A stretch of 64,000 nt of DNA from Flammeovirga sp. EKP202 (GTDB taxonomy: Bacteria > Bacteroidota > Bacteroidia > Cytophagales > Flammeovirgaceae), in assembly GCF_014534745.1 (NCBI RefSeq), contig NZ_JACVVP010000013.1, forward strand, positions 62,001-126,000, given 5' to 3'. Both the position numbers and the translations under genes were made by a program. The notes beneath the pieces were generated by a model. It saw nothing but the letters and a program-made list of their open reading frames with translations, did no database searches and was not told the origin of the DNA. Shown in pieces: positions 40,550 to 52,804 of the stretch. Within the stretch, counting starts at the first letter, position 1. Each line of letters opens with the position of its first letter.

Positions 40550-41710
40550 ATGAAAATCGTAGATATAACACCTTACGTATTATCCCAAGAATTAGAAACA
40601 CCATTTTATTTTTCCCAATGGCATTACGCCTCAAGAAAAATATGCTTGGTGAAAATCACTCTTGAAGATGGTACTTACGGTTGGGGAGAAGGTTATGGTC
40701 CTGCTGATATGATCAAGACAGGGATTGATTTTCTAAAAGGTTTCATCATCGGTGAAAACGTTTTAGAAAACGAGAAAATCTGGCAGATCATGTACCTCAG
40801 AACATTGGATTTTGGTAGAAGTGGTATTTTTAATGCAGCGATCAGTGCCATTGATGTAGCTTGTTGGGATTGTAAAGGAAAAGTGTTGCAGCAGCCTGTT
40901 TCAGTGCTGTTAGGAGGAGTGAAAAACCCTATTATACATCCTTATGCAACAGGTTTTTATTTTACTGATTCTCCAACGTTAGAGGAGGATTTGATCAAAG
41001 AAGCCAATTATTATAAAGAGCATGGATTCAAAGCGGCTAAAATGAAAGTCGGTTTGGGTATTGAAAAAGATGTTCATTATGTCAATCTATTAAAAAATGC
41101 GTTGGGTGATGATGTCAAACTCATGATAGATTCCAATCACGCTTACAACTATAGAGAGGCATTAGAATTATGTAAAAAAATAGAGCACCTTAATATTGGA
41201 TGGTTTGAGGAACCTGTTCACCCTGAGGATTTTAATGGTTATCGTTCACTTCGTGAAAATACAACTATTCCAATTGCAGGAGGAGAGTGCGAATACTTGA
41301 AACATGGTTTTAAACGACTCTTTGAAAATGACAGTGTAGATATTGCTCAGCCAGATATTTGCGCTACCGGCGGACTGACAGAAGTAAAGAGAATTGCCAC
41401 TTTAGCACAAAGTTATCATAAAGATATCGTACCACATTCATGGGGAACTTGGGTTGCCATTAGTGCGGCTATTCATTTTGTGGCCAATCTGGATCAAAAT
41501 CCAGGCAGAATGTTTAGAAATGCCCCAATGATTGAATTGGACAGAACAGAAAACCCATTGAGAGATGATGTAATAGAGCATCAAATTGAAGTCATCAATG
41601 GAGAAATAAAAGTACCTGAATTACCAGGTCTAGGAATTGAAGTAAACCAAAAATATCTAAATAAATATGGAGACAATAGTTCAAAACAAAGCCTTGAAGT
41701 TTGGCAGTAA
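40550..41710 (+). CDS. Enolase-superfamily enzyme, probable 3,6-anhydrogalactonate cycloisomerase
   Basis: 386 aa of the mandelate racemase/muconate lactonizing type. The capping domain (LVKITLEDGTYGWGEGYGPA) is followed by the barrel with K164-x-K166 (AKMKVG), metal ligands Asp194 (MIDSNH), Glu220 (WFEEPV) and Glu246 (GGECEY), and a basic His296 (VPHSWGT). Known anhydrogalactonate cycloisomerases belong to this superfamily and open the anhydro ring to give 2-keto-3-deoxy-galactonate. A galactonate-type dehydratase is the alternative. The gene order permease-cycloisomerase-dehydrogenase-kinase-aldolase favours the anhydro-sugar route. Its 3' end overlaps the next gene by 44 bp. Confidence 0.85.
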   Translation: MKIVDITPYVLSQELETPFYFSQWHYASRKICLVKITLEDGTYGWGEGYGPADMIKTGIDFLKGFIIGENVLENEKIWQIMYLRTLDFGRSGIFNAAISAIDVACWDCKGKVLQQPVSVLLGGVKNPIIHPYATGFYFTDSPTLEEDLIKEANYYKEHGFKAAKMKVGLGIEKDVHYVNLLKNALGDDVKLMIDSNHAYNYREALELCKKIEHLNIGWFEEPVHPEDFNGYRSLRENTTIPIAGGECEYLKHGFKRLFENDSVDIAQPDICATGGLTEVKRIATLAQSYHKDIVPHSWGTWVAISAAIHFVANLDQNPGRMFRNAPMIELDRTENPLRDDVIEHQIEVINGEIKVPELPGLGIEVNQKYLNKYGDNSSKQSLEVWQ

Positions 41711-43130
41711 AAAGTTATATATCAACGGAGAATTTGTAAATGGAGCTACTAACGCAACTACTTTTGCAACTTGTCCTCATGATCAACAGCCAATTTGTGA
41801 AGTAGCACAGGCAACAAAAGAAGATACAGAATTTGCGTTACAATCTGCACATGAAGGATTCTTGATATGGTCAAAGTTACCATTGGAAGAACGTTTGGAT
41901 TGGATTGATAAACTACGCAATAAAATTATAGAAAATGGGGACCTTTTAAGAGAAGCTGTTTGTCATGAAATGGGCAAAACATGGGATGCTTCAGTGGAGG
42001 ACCTTACAAGTATTACGGATTCATTAGCATTTTACAGTCATGAAATGAGAGTGAAATCGGAGTTTGAAATCGAGGATCGTCAAGGAACGCATACGCATAG
42101 AATGGTCTACCAACCTTTAGGTGTAGTGACGGCTTTTCTAGCTTGGAATTTCCCTTTACTGAACCTTGGTTTTAAACTTGGACCTGCACTAGCAGCAGGA
42201 AACTCAATTATCATTAAAGCCTCAGAATCTTCATGCATTTCTTCTTTAATGATTGCCGAATTTGCCCACCAAATCAACTTCCCTAAGGGAGTGATTACAG
42301 TATTGTGTGGTAACCGTCAAAATGTAGGTATTCCATTGTGTGAGAGTACTATACCGAAGTTGGTAACCATGATTGGTTCTACTTTTACAGCTCAGAAATT
42401 GATTGAGCAATCGGTGAAAACTTCCATCAAAAGATATTCAATGGAATGTGGTGGTAATGCTCCATTTATCCTTTTTGAAGACGGAAATATGGAGGATGCA
42501 TTAGGAATCACTAAGGCCATCAAATTTGGCGGAAACGCAGGTCAAGTATGTGTGGCTCCTAACCGTTTTTACATCCACGAAAGTGTATATGATCAGTTCC
42601 TTTTACAATTGGTTGAAGCAGCGAAAGGTACCAAATTAGGTTTCTTCAAAGAGCAAGGTATCAATATGGGACCTTTGGCGAATGCTGCTCAAATTGAATC
42701 GGTTTCAAGCTTTGTCAACCAATGTGTGGAACAAGGAGGAAAGATCCTTACAGGAGGTAAAAAAGTAGAAGGAGAAGGCTGCTATTTTGAGCCAACAGTG
42801 ATTGAATTAGACAATCGCAGAGCAGACATTCTTCAGCATGAAGTATTTGGTCCTGTATGTGTCATCATGAAGTTCTCTACGCTGGAGGAAGTTCTTGAAT
42901 ACGCCAATGACTCTACTGCAGGTTTGGCTTCTTATGTTTTCTCAGAAAATGAGGAAATCTTAGAAACTGTAGCAATGGCATTGGAATTTGGAGAGGTGCA
43001 ACAGAATGGAGTAAAATACGATATCAATCTTCCACACCTTGGTGTAAAGAATAGTGGTATCAGCATGGACTGTTCGAAGTTTGCATTGGATGACTATTTG
43101 GTTTTAAAACGTATCAGTAAAAAAATATAA
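41667..43130 (+). CDS. Aldehyde dehydrogenase, probable 3,6-anhydro-D-galactose dehydrogenase
   Basis: 487 aa, NAD(P)-dependent aldehyde dehydrogenase fold, closest in pattern to succinate-semialdehyde dehydrogenases. It has VVTAFLAWNFPLLNLGFKLGPAL in the cofactor region, general base Glu in MECGGNAPF, and catalytic Cys in FGGNAGQVCVAPNRFY. The C-terminal EVFGPVCVIMKF is present. In the proposed pathway it oxidises the free aldehyde of 3,6-anhydro-D-galactose to 3,6-anhydro-D-galactonate, the substrate of the preceding gene product. The start METIVQNKALKFG overlaps the cycloisomerase gene by 44 bp. No later ATG keeps the N-terminal strand, so the overlap seems real. No signal peptide: cytoplasmic. 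Confidence 0.88.
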   Translation: METIVQNKALKFGSKKLYINGEFVNGATNATTFATCPHDQQPICEVAQATKEDTEFALQSAHEGFLIWSKLPLEERLDWIDKLRNKIIENGDLLREAVCHEMGKTWDASVEDLTSITDSLAFYSHEMRVKSEFEIEDRQGTHTHRMVYQPLGVVTAFLAWNFPLLNLGFKLGPALAAGNSIIIKASESSCISSLMIAEFAHQINFPKGVITVLCGNRQNVGIPLCESTIPKLVTMIGSTFTAQKLIEQSVKTSIKRYSMECGGNAPFILFEDGNMEDALGITKAIKFGGNAGQVCVAPNRFYIHESVYDQFLLQLVEAAKGTKLGFFKEQGINMGPLANAAQIESVSSFVNQCVEQGGKILTGGKKVEGEGCYFEPTVIELDNRRADILQHEVFGPVCVIMKFSTLEEVLEYANDSTAGLASYVFSENEEILETVAMALEFGEVQQNGVKYDINLPHLGVKNSGISMDCSKFALDDYLVLKRISKKI

Positions 43131-43132
43131 TC

Positions 43133-44092
43133 ATGAGCTTACCCAAGACATTTATAAGCTGTGATTGGGGTACTTCCAATTTTAGGTTGAGAGTGATTGA
43201 TACTTCTACATTGGAAGTGATTAAAGAATTTTCTTCAAGTGAAGGCGTAAAGGAAGTGTATCAAAATTATATTGCTCAACAGGAGTTGGATAAACACACT
43301 TTCTATGCAAATTTCCTAAAAGAGAAATTGAAGGAAGTAACAGATCTAGCAGAAAAAACAATTATAGTCGCTTCTGGTATGGTGTCTTCTTCAATGGGTA
43401 TGTATGAGTTAGATTATACCTCAATGCCTTTTTCTTCAACTGGAGATGAGCTATTCAGTAAAATGGTCACTATCTCTGAGGACCTTTCTCTTTTGATTAT
43501 CTCTGGTGTGAAACAAGGGGATAATGTGATGAGAGGAGAGGAAATTCAAGCTCTTGGTTTAACAGCCTATTTGGAAGGAGTTGAAGCAGGCGTGTTATTA
43601 CTACCTGGAACGCATAGTAAACACCTAACATTTAAGGAGAATACTTTTCACCTATTTGACACCTATATGACAGGAGAAATGTTCGATATGTTGAGTAAGC
43701 ATAGTATCCTTTCTAATTCCATTGCAAAAGGACCTTTAATTGAAAACACTGAGAAGGCTTTTAGAGAAGGGGTAAGAAAAGCAATGGTTGAAGGGGTCAG
43801 TAAAAACTTATTTAAAGTTCGAGCGAAGTCACTTTTAGAGAATAGAGATAAAGTAGAAAGCTATTACTATCTCAGTGGATTACTGATTGGAGATGAACTT
43901 TCTTACTTGAAAGAACAAGACCAAAAAGTAGTTGTTGCAGCATCAGGCTTACTTAACTGCCTTTATCAGATGGCGTTGGAAGAAGTGATTCATGACCGTG
44001 AAAGGTTACTCTTTTTTGATGAAAATATTCTTGAAAAAGCATTATTAACTGGACAGAAAAAAATATTAGAACAACAACATGAGTGTGTGTAA
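43133..44092 (+). CDS. dgoK: 2-keto-3-deoxygalactonate kinase
   Basis: 319 aa of the DgoK family. The N-terminal phosphate-binding loop is FISCDWGTSNFRLRVID. SGVKQGDNVMRGEEIQALG and LLPGTHSKHLTF are family blocks, and GLLIGDELSYL is near the end. It phosphorylates 2-keto-3-deoxy-galactonate at C6 with ATP. It starts 2 bp after the dehydrogenase stop and overlaps the aldolase gene by 14 bp, so translation is probably coupled. Cytoplasmic. Confidence 0.92.
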   Translation: MSLPKTFISCDWGTSNFRLRVIDTSTLEVIKEFSSSEGVKEVYQNYIAQQELDKHTFYANFLKEKLKEVTDLAEKTIIVASGMVSSSMGMYELDYTSMPFSSTGDELFSKMVTISEDLSLLIISGVKQGDNVMRGEEIQALGLTAYLEGVEAGVLLLPGTHSKHLTFKENTFHLFDTYMTGEMFDMLSKHSILSNSIAKGPLIENTEKAFREGVRKAMVEGVSKNLFKVRAKSLLENRDKVESYYYLSGLLIGDELSYLKEQDQKVVVAASGLLNCLYQMALEEVIHDRERLLFFDENILEKALLTGQKKILEQQHECV

Positions 44093-44717
44093 GATAAAGG
44101 AGTTTTCATGGACGCAATTTCATGAAACTCCTATTGTGGGGATTCTAAGAGGTATAGATGAAACCACTTTAAATCGAATTATACCGATCTATATTCAAGC
44201 AGGTTTAAGTACTATTGAGGTGACACTCAATACACCTAATGCTTTGGAGTTTATTCAAGAACTTATAGCATTATACCCTGATTTAAATGTAGGAGCTGGA
44301 ACGGTTTGTAATGAGTCTGACTTGGAAAAGGCATTGGAAGCAGGTTCACAATTTATTGTGACTCCAATTGTAGATCAAGCGGTCATTTCGAAATGTAAAA
44401 AGCTTGGAGTACCAATTTTTGTAGGTGCTTTGACTCCAACAGAGATTTATACAGCTTGGAAATCAGGAGCTTCTGCAGTGAAAATATTTCCATGTTCACA
44501 ATTCGGTGCAAACTATATCAAAGATATCAAAGCACCTTTAAATGAAATCAAAGTATTACCTACTGGAGGAGTGGATAGTAATAATATACAATCATTTTTC
44601 AAAGCAGGTGCTTACGGTGTTGGTATGGGAGGCTCTTTGTTTCCGAAAGATTTACTTGCCGAGGGGCAAGAAGAAAAGTTACTTTCTCATTTCATGAAAT
44701 TGAAGAGTACTTTTTAA
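44079..44717 (+). CDS. dgoA: 2-keto-3-deoxy-6-phosphogalactonate/gluconate aldolase
   Basis: 212 aa, class I KDPG/KDPGal aldolase. The Schiff-base lysine is Lys135 in SAVKIFPCSQFG, and the general acid/base Glu47 is in STIEVTLNTPNA. The phosphate-binding end is VLPTGGVDSNNIQSFFKAGAYGVGMGGSLF. The positions match those of the E. coli enzyme (Glu45, Lys133). It splits the phosphorylated keto acid into pyruvate and glyceraldehyde 3-phosphate, the last step of anhydrogalactose breakdown here. Eda-type activity on the gluconate epimer cannot be excluded. It is the last gene of its operon. Confidence 0.92.
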   Translation: MSVCKIKEFSWTQFHETPIVGILRGIDETTLNRIIPIYIQAGLSTIEVTLNTPNALEFIQELIALYPDLNVGAGTVCNESDLEKALEAGSQFIVTPIVDQAVISKCKKLGVPIFVGALTPTEIYTAWKSGASAVKIFPCSQFGANYIKDIKAPLNEIKVLPTGGVDSNNIQSFFKAGAYGVGMGGSLFPKDLLAEGQEEKLLSHFMKLKSTF

Positions 44718-44983
44718 TAGGAATTCAGAGTGAAGAAAATATTTGTGATGCGATAAAAGCAATTGGGCTATTCGGGCTCTTTTTGTCTAAATGCAGTCTT
44801 TTGATTTATGATTATATTCATTTTGAATATGCCATAGTCTGGTGATCAAAGGCTGTTTTACAAGAAGATGCTAGTATAGCCCTATTTTTTACATTTTTCC
44901 TAATCAGTAAAATGTTCTTCTACTACCTGAGATGCGCTAATTCTCCAATTATCGATAAGAACATAAAGAAAAGATATATTAAC
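44718..44983. other. Short intergenic segment after the aldolase gene
   Basis: AT-rich sequence with no gene. No convincing hairpin terminator is seen, although GGGCTATTCGGGCTCTTTTT at about 44768 ends in a T-tract. Confidence 0.3.
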
Positions 44984-45325
44984 TTCTTATAGATCTTTTC
45001 TTTATGTTTTTATAGGGTCTACTTCCAAGCTTCCTTCTTTTTCTTTTGTCTTGAAACAAAAACAAGCAAAAAAATCAAGGGTTAGAAGTCAAAAGCTAAA
45101 TTCCATTCCTCTCGCCTCAATGATTTTTTTGTTTGAGCTTTAGCGAGTTTGAAGATCATTTTTTACGGCTCTCTCCATGAAATTCTTGAGGCTTTTCCCT
45201 TCAAGGCCGAGGGATTTACTTCGAAATGATTGTTTGATTACAGATCAAAAGAAACGTGTTTTATAATTACCTACTAAAATGCAGTTATGTAGGGTAGTTG
45301 CATTGTAACGTCCTCGCGAACACTT
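44984..45325 (-). repeat. Dispersed MITE-like intergenic repeat, copy R5 (inverted)
   Basis: Reverse-oriented family blocks: TAGGGTCTACTTCCAAGCTT, TTAGAAGTCAAAAGCTAAAT, CATTCCTCTCGCCTCAATGA and CTTTTCCCTTCAAGGCCGAG. It also has the palindromic module at 45286-45323 (TATGTAGGGTAGTTGC..CGTCCTCGCGAAC). It lies between the convergent aldolase and second GH2 genes. Confidence 0.8.
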
Positions 45326-45356
45326 AGAACATTAGGTATATCCCTTCAGCGTTTGC

Positions 45357-49085
<3,729 letters not shown>

Positions 49086-49153
49086 CAGCCGTATGAGTGA
49101 AAACTTCACGTACGGTGTGATGTAGGGGTGCTGATCACTCAAGCTGACTCACC
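49086..49153 (+). mobile_element. Group II intron 3'-end relic (domain V-like hairpin and possible domain VI)
   Basis: CAGCCGTATGAGTGAAAAC then TTCACGTACGGT forms the 34-nt domain V shape: lower stem CCGTA/TACGG, the AGC triad at 49087-49089, a two-base CG bulge and a short upper stem. TGTAGGGGTGCTGATC then CTGACTCACC could be domain VI. The base of domain V is mismatched, and no intron-encoded reverse transcriptase is present in the window, so this is a remnant. Confidence 0.5.
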
Positions 49154-49230
49154 ACCAATATTTACAATAGAGTTATTTTCTCTTCGCTTGTGAAATCGAA
49201 AATTTCATCGAAAAGTTAATTCTGTAAATC

Positions 49231-49253
49231 GTATACAACTATCAGTAAATCGT
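49231..49253 (+). promoter_or_regulatory. 23-bp element shared upstream of both dehydrogenase genes, copy 1
   Basis: GTATACAACTATCAGTAAAT followed by CGT; it differs by one base from the element at 50259-50281. A half-copy TCTGTAAATCGT lies just upstream (49221-49232). A repeated site ahead of two paralogous genes suggests a regulator-binding site, possibly for the AraC protein at 51896. Confidence 0.45.
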
Positions 49254-49259
49254 CTTTAG

Positions 49260-49287
49260 TTGCATCTATGCTTTCACTCTACTTTTG
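49260..49287 (+). promoter_or_regulatory. Possible Bacteroidota-type promoter of the first dehydrogenase gene
   Basis: TTG (49260-49262) and TACTTTTG (49280-49287, exact match to TAnnTTTG), 17 bp apart, just downstream of the shared 23-bp element. Confidence 0.5.
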
Positions 49288-49340
49288 TTACATCAAAGTT
49301 TAATGAATGAACATTTTGAAAAGAATAAAAGTTTAAGACG

Positions 49341-50255
49341 ATGAAACGAGTAACACTATTTTTGGTAGCCATATTCACAATGGCAAGTGTAATTTTAAAT
49401 GCACAGGACAAACAAGTAGTTTTAATCACAGGCACTGCATCCGGCTTTGGTAAAGCAACTGCCGAGAAATTAATTGAAAAAGGCTACATTGTTTATGGTG
49501 GTGATATCCAGGTAGAAGAAAATAAATATCTTGACAAAATTGGTGGACATGCCTTGGTTATGGATGTAACAAAAGAAGATCAGGTAAAAGCCGGTGTGCA
49601 AAAGGTAATTGATGAGCAAGGACGTATTGACGTGTTAATTAACAATGCTGGTTATGGTTCGTATGCAACCATTGAAAACATTGGCATGGATGAACTTAAT
49701 TATCAGTTTGATGTAAATGTTTTTGGCTATGCACGTCTGCAACAAGCCGTTTTACCTCACATGCGTAAACAAAAATCTGGACGAATAATTAATGTATCAT
49801 CAGTAGTTGGCGAGGTTTCAACACCAATGTTAGGCTGGTATGCTGCAACAAAACATGCTATTGAAGCCATGAGCGATGCATTACGTATGGAAGTAAAGCA
49901 CTTAAATATCGATGTAGTAAAAATTCAACCTGGAGCAGTTAAAACGGGATTTGATGCAGTAGCTTTTGCCAAAATGGAGGCTTCTTACATTCCTGAAGAT
50001 TACGAAGAATTAGCTGACGATTTTAAAACATATATGGTTGATTCTTACACAAAAGTTGAAGGACCAAGAGGTACTGCTGATTTTATTGTGAAAGCAGTTG
50101 AAGCAAAAAAAGCAAAAACGCAATACCGTACGACTGCCGACGCACGCTTGCTAATGAAAATTAAAGATTGGCGCTCAGAAAAAGCCTTTGATAAAATGAT
50201 GAGCAAGCAATTGAAAAAAGGAGCAGATAAAGTAAGAAAGAATGCTGAGAAGTAA
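49341..50255 (+). CDS. Short-chain dehydrogenase/reductase with an N-terminal signal peptide
   Basis: 304 aa. A classical SDR Rossmann domain begins at residue 25: VVLITGTASGFGKATAEKL (TGxxxGxG cofactor motif), NNAGYGSYA, and the active site SSVVGEVSTPMLGWYAATKH with Y-x-x-x-K. Ahead of it is a typical signal peptide (TLFLVAIFTMASVILNAQ), which is unusual because SDRs use cytoplasmic NAD(P)H. The protein may be exported or membrane-anchored. The ATG at 49341 is the only one giving this leader; without it the Rossmann strand starts almost at once. Its paralogue downstream lacks the signal. Substrate unknown. Confidence 0.88.
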   Translation: MKRVTLFLVAIFTMASVILNAQDKQVVLITGTASGFGKATAEKLIEKGYIVYGGDIQVEENKYLDKIGGHALVMDVTKEDQVKAGVQKVIDEQGRIDVLINNAGYGSYATIENIGMDELNYQFDVNVFGYARLQQAVLPHMRKQKSGRIINVSSVVGEVSTPMLGWYAATKHAIEAMSDALRMEVKHLNIDVVKIQPGAVKTGFDAVAFAKMEASYIPEDYEELADDFKTYMVDSYTKVEGPRGTADFIVKAVEAKKAKTQYRTTADARLLMKIKDWRSEKAFDKMMSKQLKKGADKVRKNAEK

Positions 50256-50258
50256 AAT

Positions 50259-50281
50259 GTATATAACTATCAGTAAATCGT
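50259..50281 (+). promoter_or_regulatory. 23-bp element shared upstream of both dehydrogenase genes, copy 2
   Basis: GTATATAACTATCAGTAAAT followed by CGT, one base different from copy 1 at 49231. It starts 4 bp after the first dehydrogenase gene's stop and lies 71 bp before the second gene. Confidence 0.45.
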
Positions 50282-50352
50282 ATTAAGTACTGACTTATAG
50301 ATAGATGTAAATTTGAATTATGATAAATTTATAATATAAAAAACTATCCATC

Positions 50353-51174
50353 ATGAGTAAAAAAGTAGTATTAATAACAGGAGCAAGTTCAGGATTCGGG
50401 AAATTTACAGCACTTGAACTAATAAAAAAAGGTTACGTAGTATATGGTGCGGCTCGCCGTATTGAACATATGAAAGAATTAGAAACTACAGGAGGTTTTG
50501 CCATTAAAATGGATGTAACCAGTGATGAATCTGTTGAAGCTGGTGTTCAGCAAATAATTAAAGAACAAGGACAAATTGATGCATTGGTTAATAATGCCGG
50601 ATTTGGTTCTTATGGTTTTGTTGAAACAACCAACATTGACCACATGAAACGTATGTTTGAAGTTAATGTTTGGGGAACAGTGCGGGTTTCGCAATATGTA
50701 TTGCCTCACATGCGTAAACAAGGGAAAGGTAGTATCGTAAATCTTAGTTCAATTGTAGGTAAAGTAAGTACAGCATTCTTAGGCTTTTATGCAGCATCAA
50801 AACACGCAGTTGAAGCACTTTCAGATGCAATGAGACAAGAGGTTGGTCGATTTGGTATTAATGTGTCAATAATTGAACCTGGAGCATTTAGTACCGGTTT
50901 TGATGGAGTTGTACTTGATGAATTGAAACTGATAAAGGCAGGGGAAGCCTACCAACCAATCCTTGACAGCTTCATTCCATACTTTAAAAAAATGTATGAA
51001 AATGCACCAACACCAGAGCCAGTTGTTAAAGCTATTATTTCTGCAATTGAAAAATCTAAACCTAAAACGCGCTATTCAGTTGGGGTGGATGCAAAAGGTG
51101 GCATAATGATGAAAGGTATGTTAGGAGATCGTACCTTCGATAATATCATGCTTGGACAAATGAAAATGAAATAG
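50353..51174 (+). CDS. Short-chain dehydrogenase/reductase, cytoplasmic paralogue
   Basis: 273 aa SDR starting directly with the cofactor strand VVLITGASSGFGKFTALEL. It has NNAGFGSYG and the catalytic segment SSIVGKVSTAFLGFYAASKHAVEAL (Ser, Tyr-x-x-x-Lys). It is clearly a paralogue of the gene upstream, with matching segments throughout, but has no signal peptide. Both genes share a 23-bp upstream element. With the membrane-protein and AraC genes that follow it forms a four-gene cluster that looks foreign to the carrageenan locus. The substrate, perhaps a ketone or steroid-like alcohol, cannot be told. Confidence 0.9.
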   Translation: MSKKVVLITGASSGFGKFTALELIKKGYVVYGAARRIEHMKELETTGGFAIKMDVTSDESVEAGVQQIIKEQGQIDALVNNAGFGSYGFVETTNIDHMKRMFEVNVWGTVRVSQYVLPHMRKQGKGSIVNLSSIVGKVSTAFLGFYAASKHAVEALSDAMRQEVGRFGINVSIIEPGAFSTGFDGVVLDELKLIKAGEAYQPILDSFIPYFKKMYENAPTPEPVVKAIISAIEKSKPKTRYSVGVDAKGGIMMKGMLGDRTFDNIMLGQMKMK

Positions 51175-51324
51175 AGTTCACCAAAACGGTGGATTTATAT
51201 TATAATATTATGAAACCAATAAACAAATTTCAATTCTAAATGGAAATTTGTTGCCCATTTCTGATTTTTAAAGAAGGACATAATAGAAACTTCTTTACTA
51301 TGAGAACAACAAATAAAGACAAAG

Positions 51325-51885
51325 TTGTATTTTAAGAAGCATTTTTGTTTCAATATTAAGTATATTTTAATAGATAAAAATATGAATATTTTACAATCAC
51401 TCGAAACATATGTATCTGCTCAGAAATGGGTGGGTACAAATTTTATAATTCTTGGTGCAATTTTGATTGCAGTGTCAAGTGTAGTTGCTCTATTCGTTAC
51501 AAAATCACCATTGGCAACAGGTATGAAATGGGGATCATTAGTTTGCGGTCTATTAATTATCGCAGGAGGAATCAGTTATAGTAGTTTCAATAAGAAAATA
51601 CTATATAAAGGAGAATCACTTTTTAATAAAAGTAAAATCGAATTTGTTCAGTATGAGCATGAACGGATGGAAAAAGTAGATAATGGTTTTTTAACATATC
51701 AATTAGTTTTTGCTGCATTTGTTGTAGCCTCTTTAGTTGTAATACTATTTGTAAAAGCCCCATTGCTAAAAGGAATTGCTTTTGCAGTAGCAATTTTATT
51801 TATAGGACAGCTAATTATTGAAGGTTTTTCTCACGCATCGATAGAGAAATATACAAATGAACTGAGACAGGAAGTTCAAAAATAA
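51325..51885 (+). CDS. Four-helix inner-membrane protein, unknown function
   Basis: Up to 186 aa, but the better start is probably the ATG at 51382 (MNILQSLETYVSAQKW), giving 167 aa. Four hydrophobic helices come in two pairs: FIILGAILIAVSSVVALFV, WGSLVCGLLIIAGGISY, LVFAAFVVASLVVILFV and GIAFAVAILFIGQLIIEGF. Between the pairs is a charged helix (SKIEFVQYEHERMEKVDNG). I do not recognise the family. The stop is 10 bp before the AraC gene, so the two are cotranscribed. Confidence 0.75.
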   Translation: MYFKKHFCFNIKYILIDKNMNILQSLETYVSAQKWVGTNFIILGAILIAVSSVVALFVTKSPLATGMKWGSLVCGLLIIAGGISYSSFNKKILYKGESLFNKSKIEFVQYEHERMEKVDNGFLTYQLVFAAFVVASLVVILFVKAPLLKGIAFAVAILFIGQLIIEGFSHASIEKYTNELRQEVQK

Positions 51886-51895
51886 GGAGGTAGAC

Positions 51896-52801
51896 ATGGA
51901 CGAAATTATAAAAATAGATAACATCTCAACGTTGTATGAGATGATTGGACGGGGAAAACCAAAACATCCATTGGTAGGCATACTTGATTTCTCAAAAATT
52001 GACCACAAAGACTATGGCAATGTTAAAGTTTCTATGGGATTTTATCAGATAATGCTAAAAAACCTTTGTCCTGGAGCATTACGATATGGGCGTAAGTATT
52101 ACGATTTTCAGGAAGGTACTTTAACTTTCATGGCTCCAAATCAAGTTTTTGAACTGGAAAACCCAGACGAAACAAAAGATGTTTACGGGTGGTCATTGAT
52201 TTTTCATCCTGATTTAATTCATGGCACAACGCTAAGTTCTAAAATGAAGGAATATAATTTCTTCTCATACGACACATATGAAGCACTACATTTGTCGGAT
52301 TTGGAAAAACAGAAATTAAGTGACATTATTAAGGACATTGAACTCGAACTTGAAAATAATATTGACAAACATAGTAAAACGCTTATAGTTTCTGCCATTG
52401 AGTTATTACTGAACTATTGCAATCGCTATTACGACCGTCAATTTATAACACGTACCGAAATCAACAAAGATGTAATTAGTAAATTTGAAGCTCTTCTTGA
52501 TGAATACTTCAATGCAGAAAATTTATCAGAAATAGGGATACCTTCAATAAAATATTTTGCTGAGAAGTTACATTTTTCTCCAAATTACCTCAGTGATTTA
52601 TTAAAAAAAGAAACTGGTAAAAACGGGACAGAGCATATTCAATATCATATCATTGAATTAGCAAAGGATAAACTGTTAAGTTCTACTGTATCTGTTAGTG
52701 AAATAGCTTACAATTTAGGATTTGAATATCCGCAATATTTTAGTAAGATGTTTAAGAAGAAAACAGGAATGACTCCAGCAGAATATCGTAATTTTAATTA
52801 A
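51896..52801 (+). CDS. AraC family transcriptional regulator of the dehydrogenase cluster
   Basis: 301 aa. The N-terminal ligand domain (YYDFQEGTLTFMAPNQVFELE) is cupin-like. The C-terminal third has both AraC helix-turn-helix motifs (SIKYFAEKLHFSPNYLSDLLK and VSEIAYNLGFEYPQYFSKMFK, ending GMTPAEYR). An AAGGAGG Shine-Dalgarno sequence at 51883-51889 precedes the start, which is rare in this group of bacteria and in this window. It probably controls the two dehydrogenase genes upstream. The stop codon is followed at once by an attC-like hairpin. Confidence 0.9.
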   Translation: MDEIIKIDNISTLYEMIGRGKPKHPLVGILDFSKIDHKDYGNVKVSMGFYQIMLKNLCPGALRYGRKYYDFQEGTLTFMAPNQVFELENPDETKDVYGWSLIFHPDLIHGTTLSSKMKEYNFFSYDTYEALHLSDLEKQKLSDIIKDIELELENNIDKHSKTLIVSAIELLLNYCNRYYDRQFITRTEINKDVISKFEALLDEYFNAENLSEIGIPSIKYFAEKLHFSPNYLSDLLKKETGKNGTEHIQYHIIELAKDKLLSSTVSVSEIAYNLGFEYPQYFSKMFKKKTGMTPAEYRNFN

Positions 52802-52804
52802 TCC

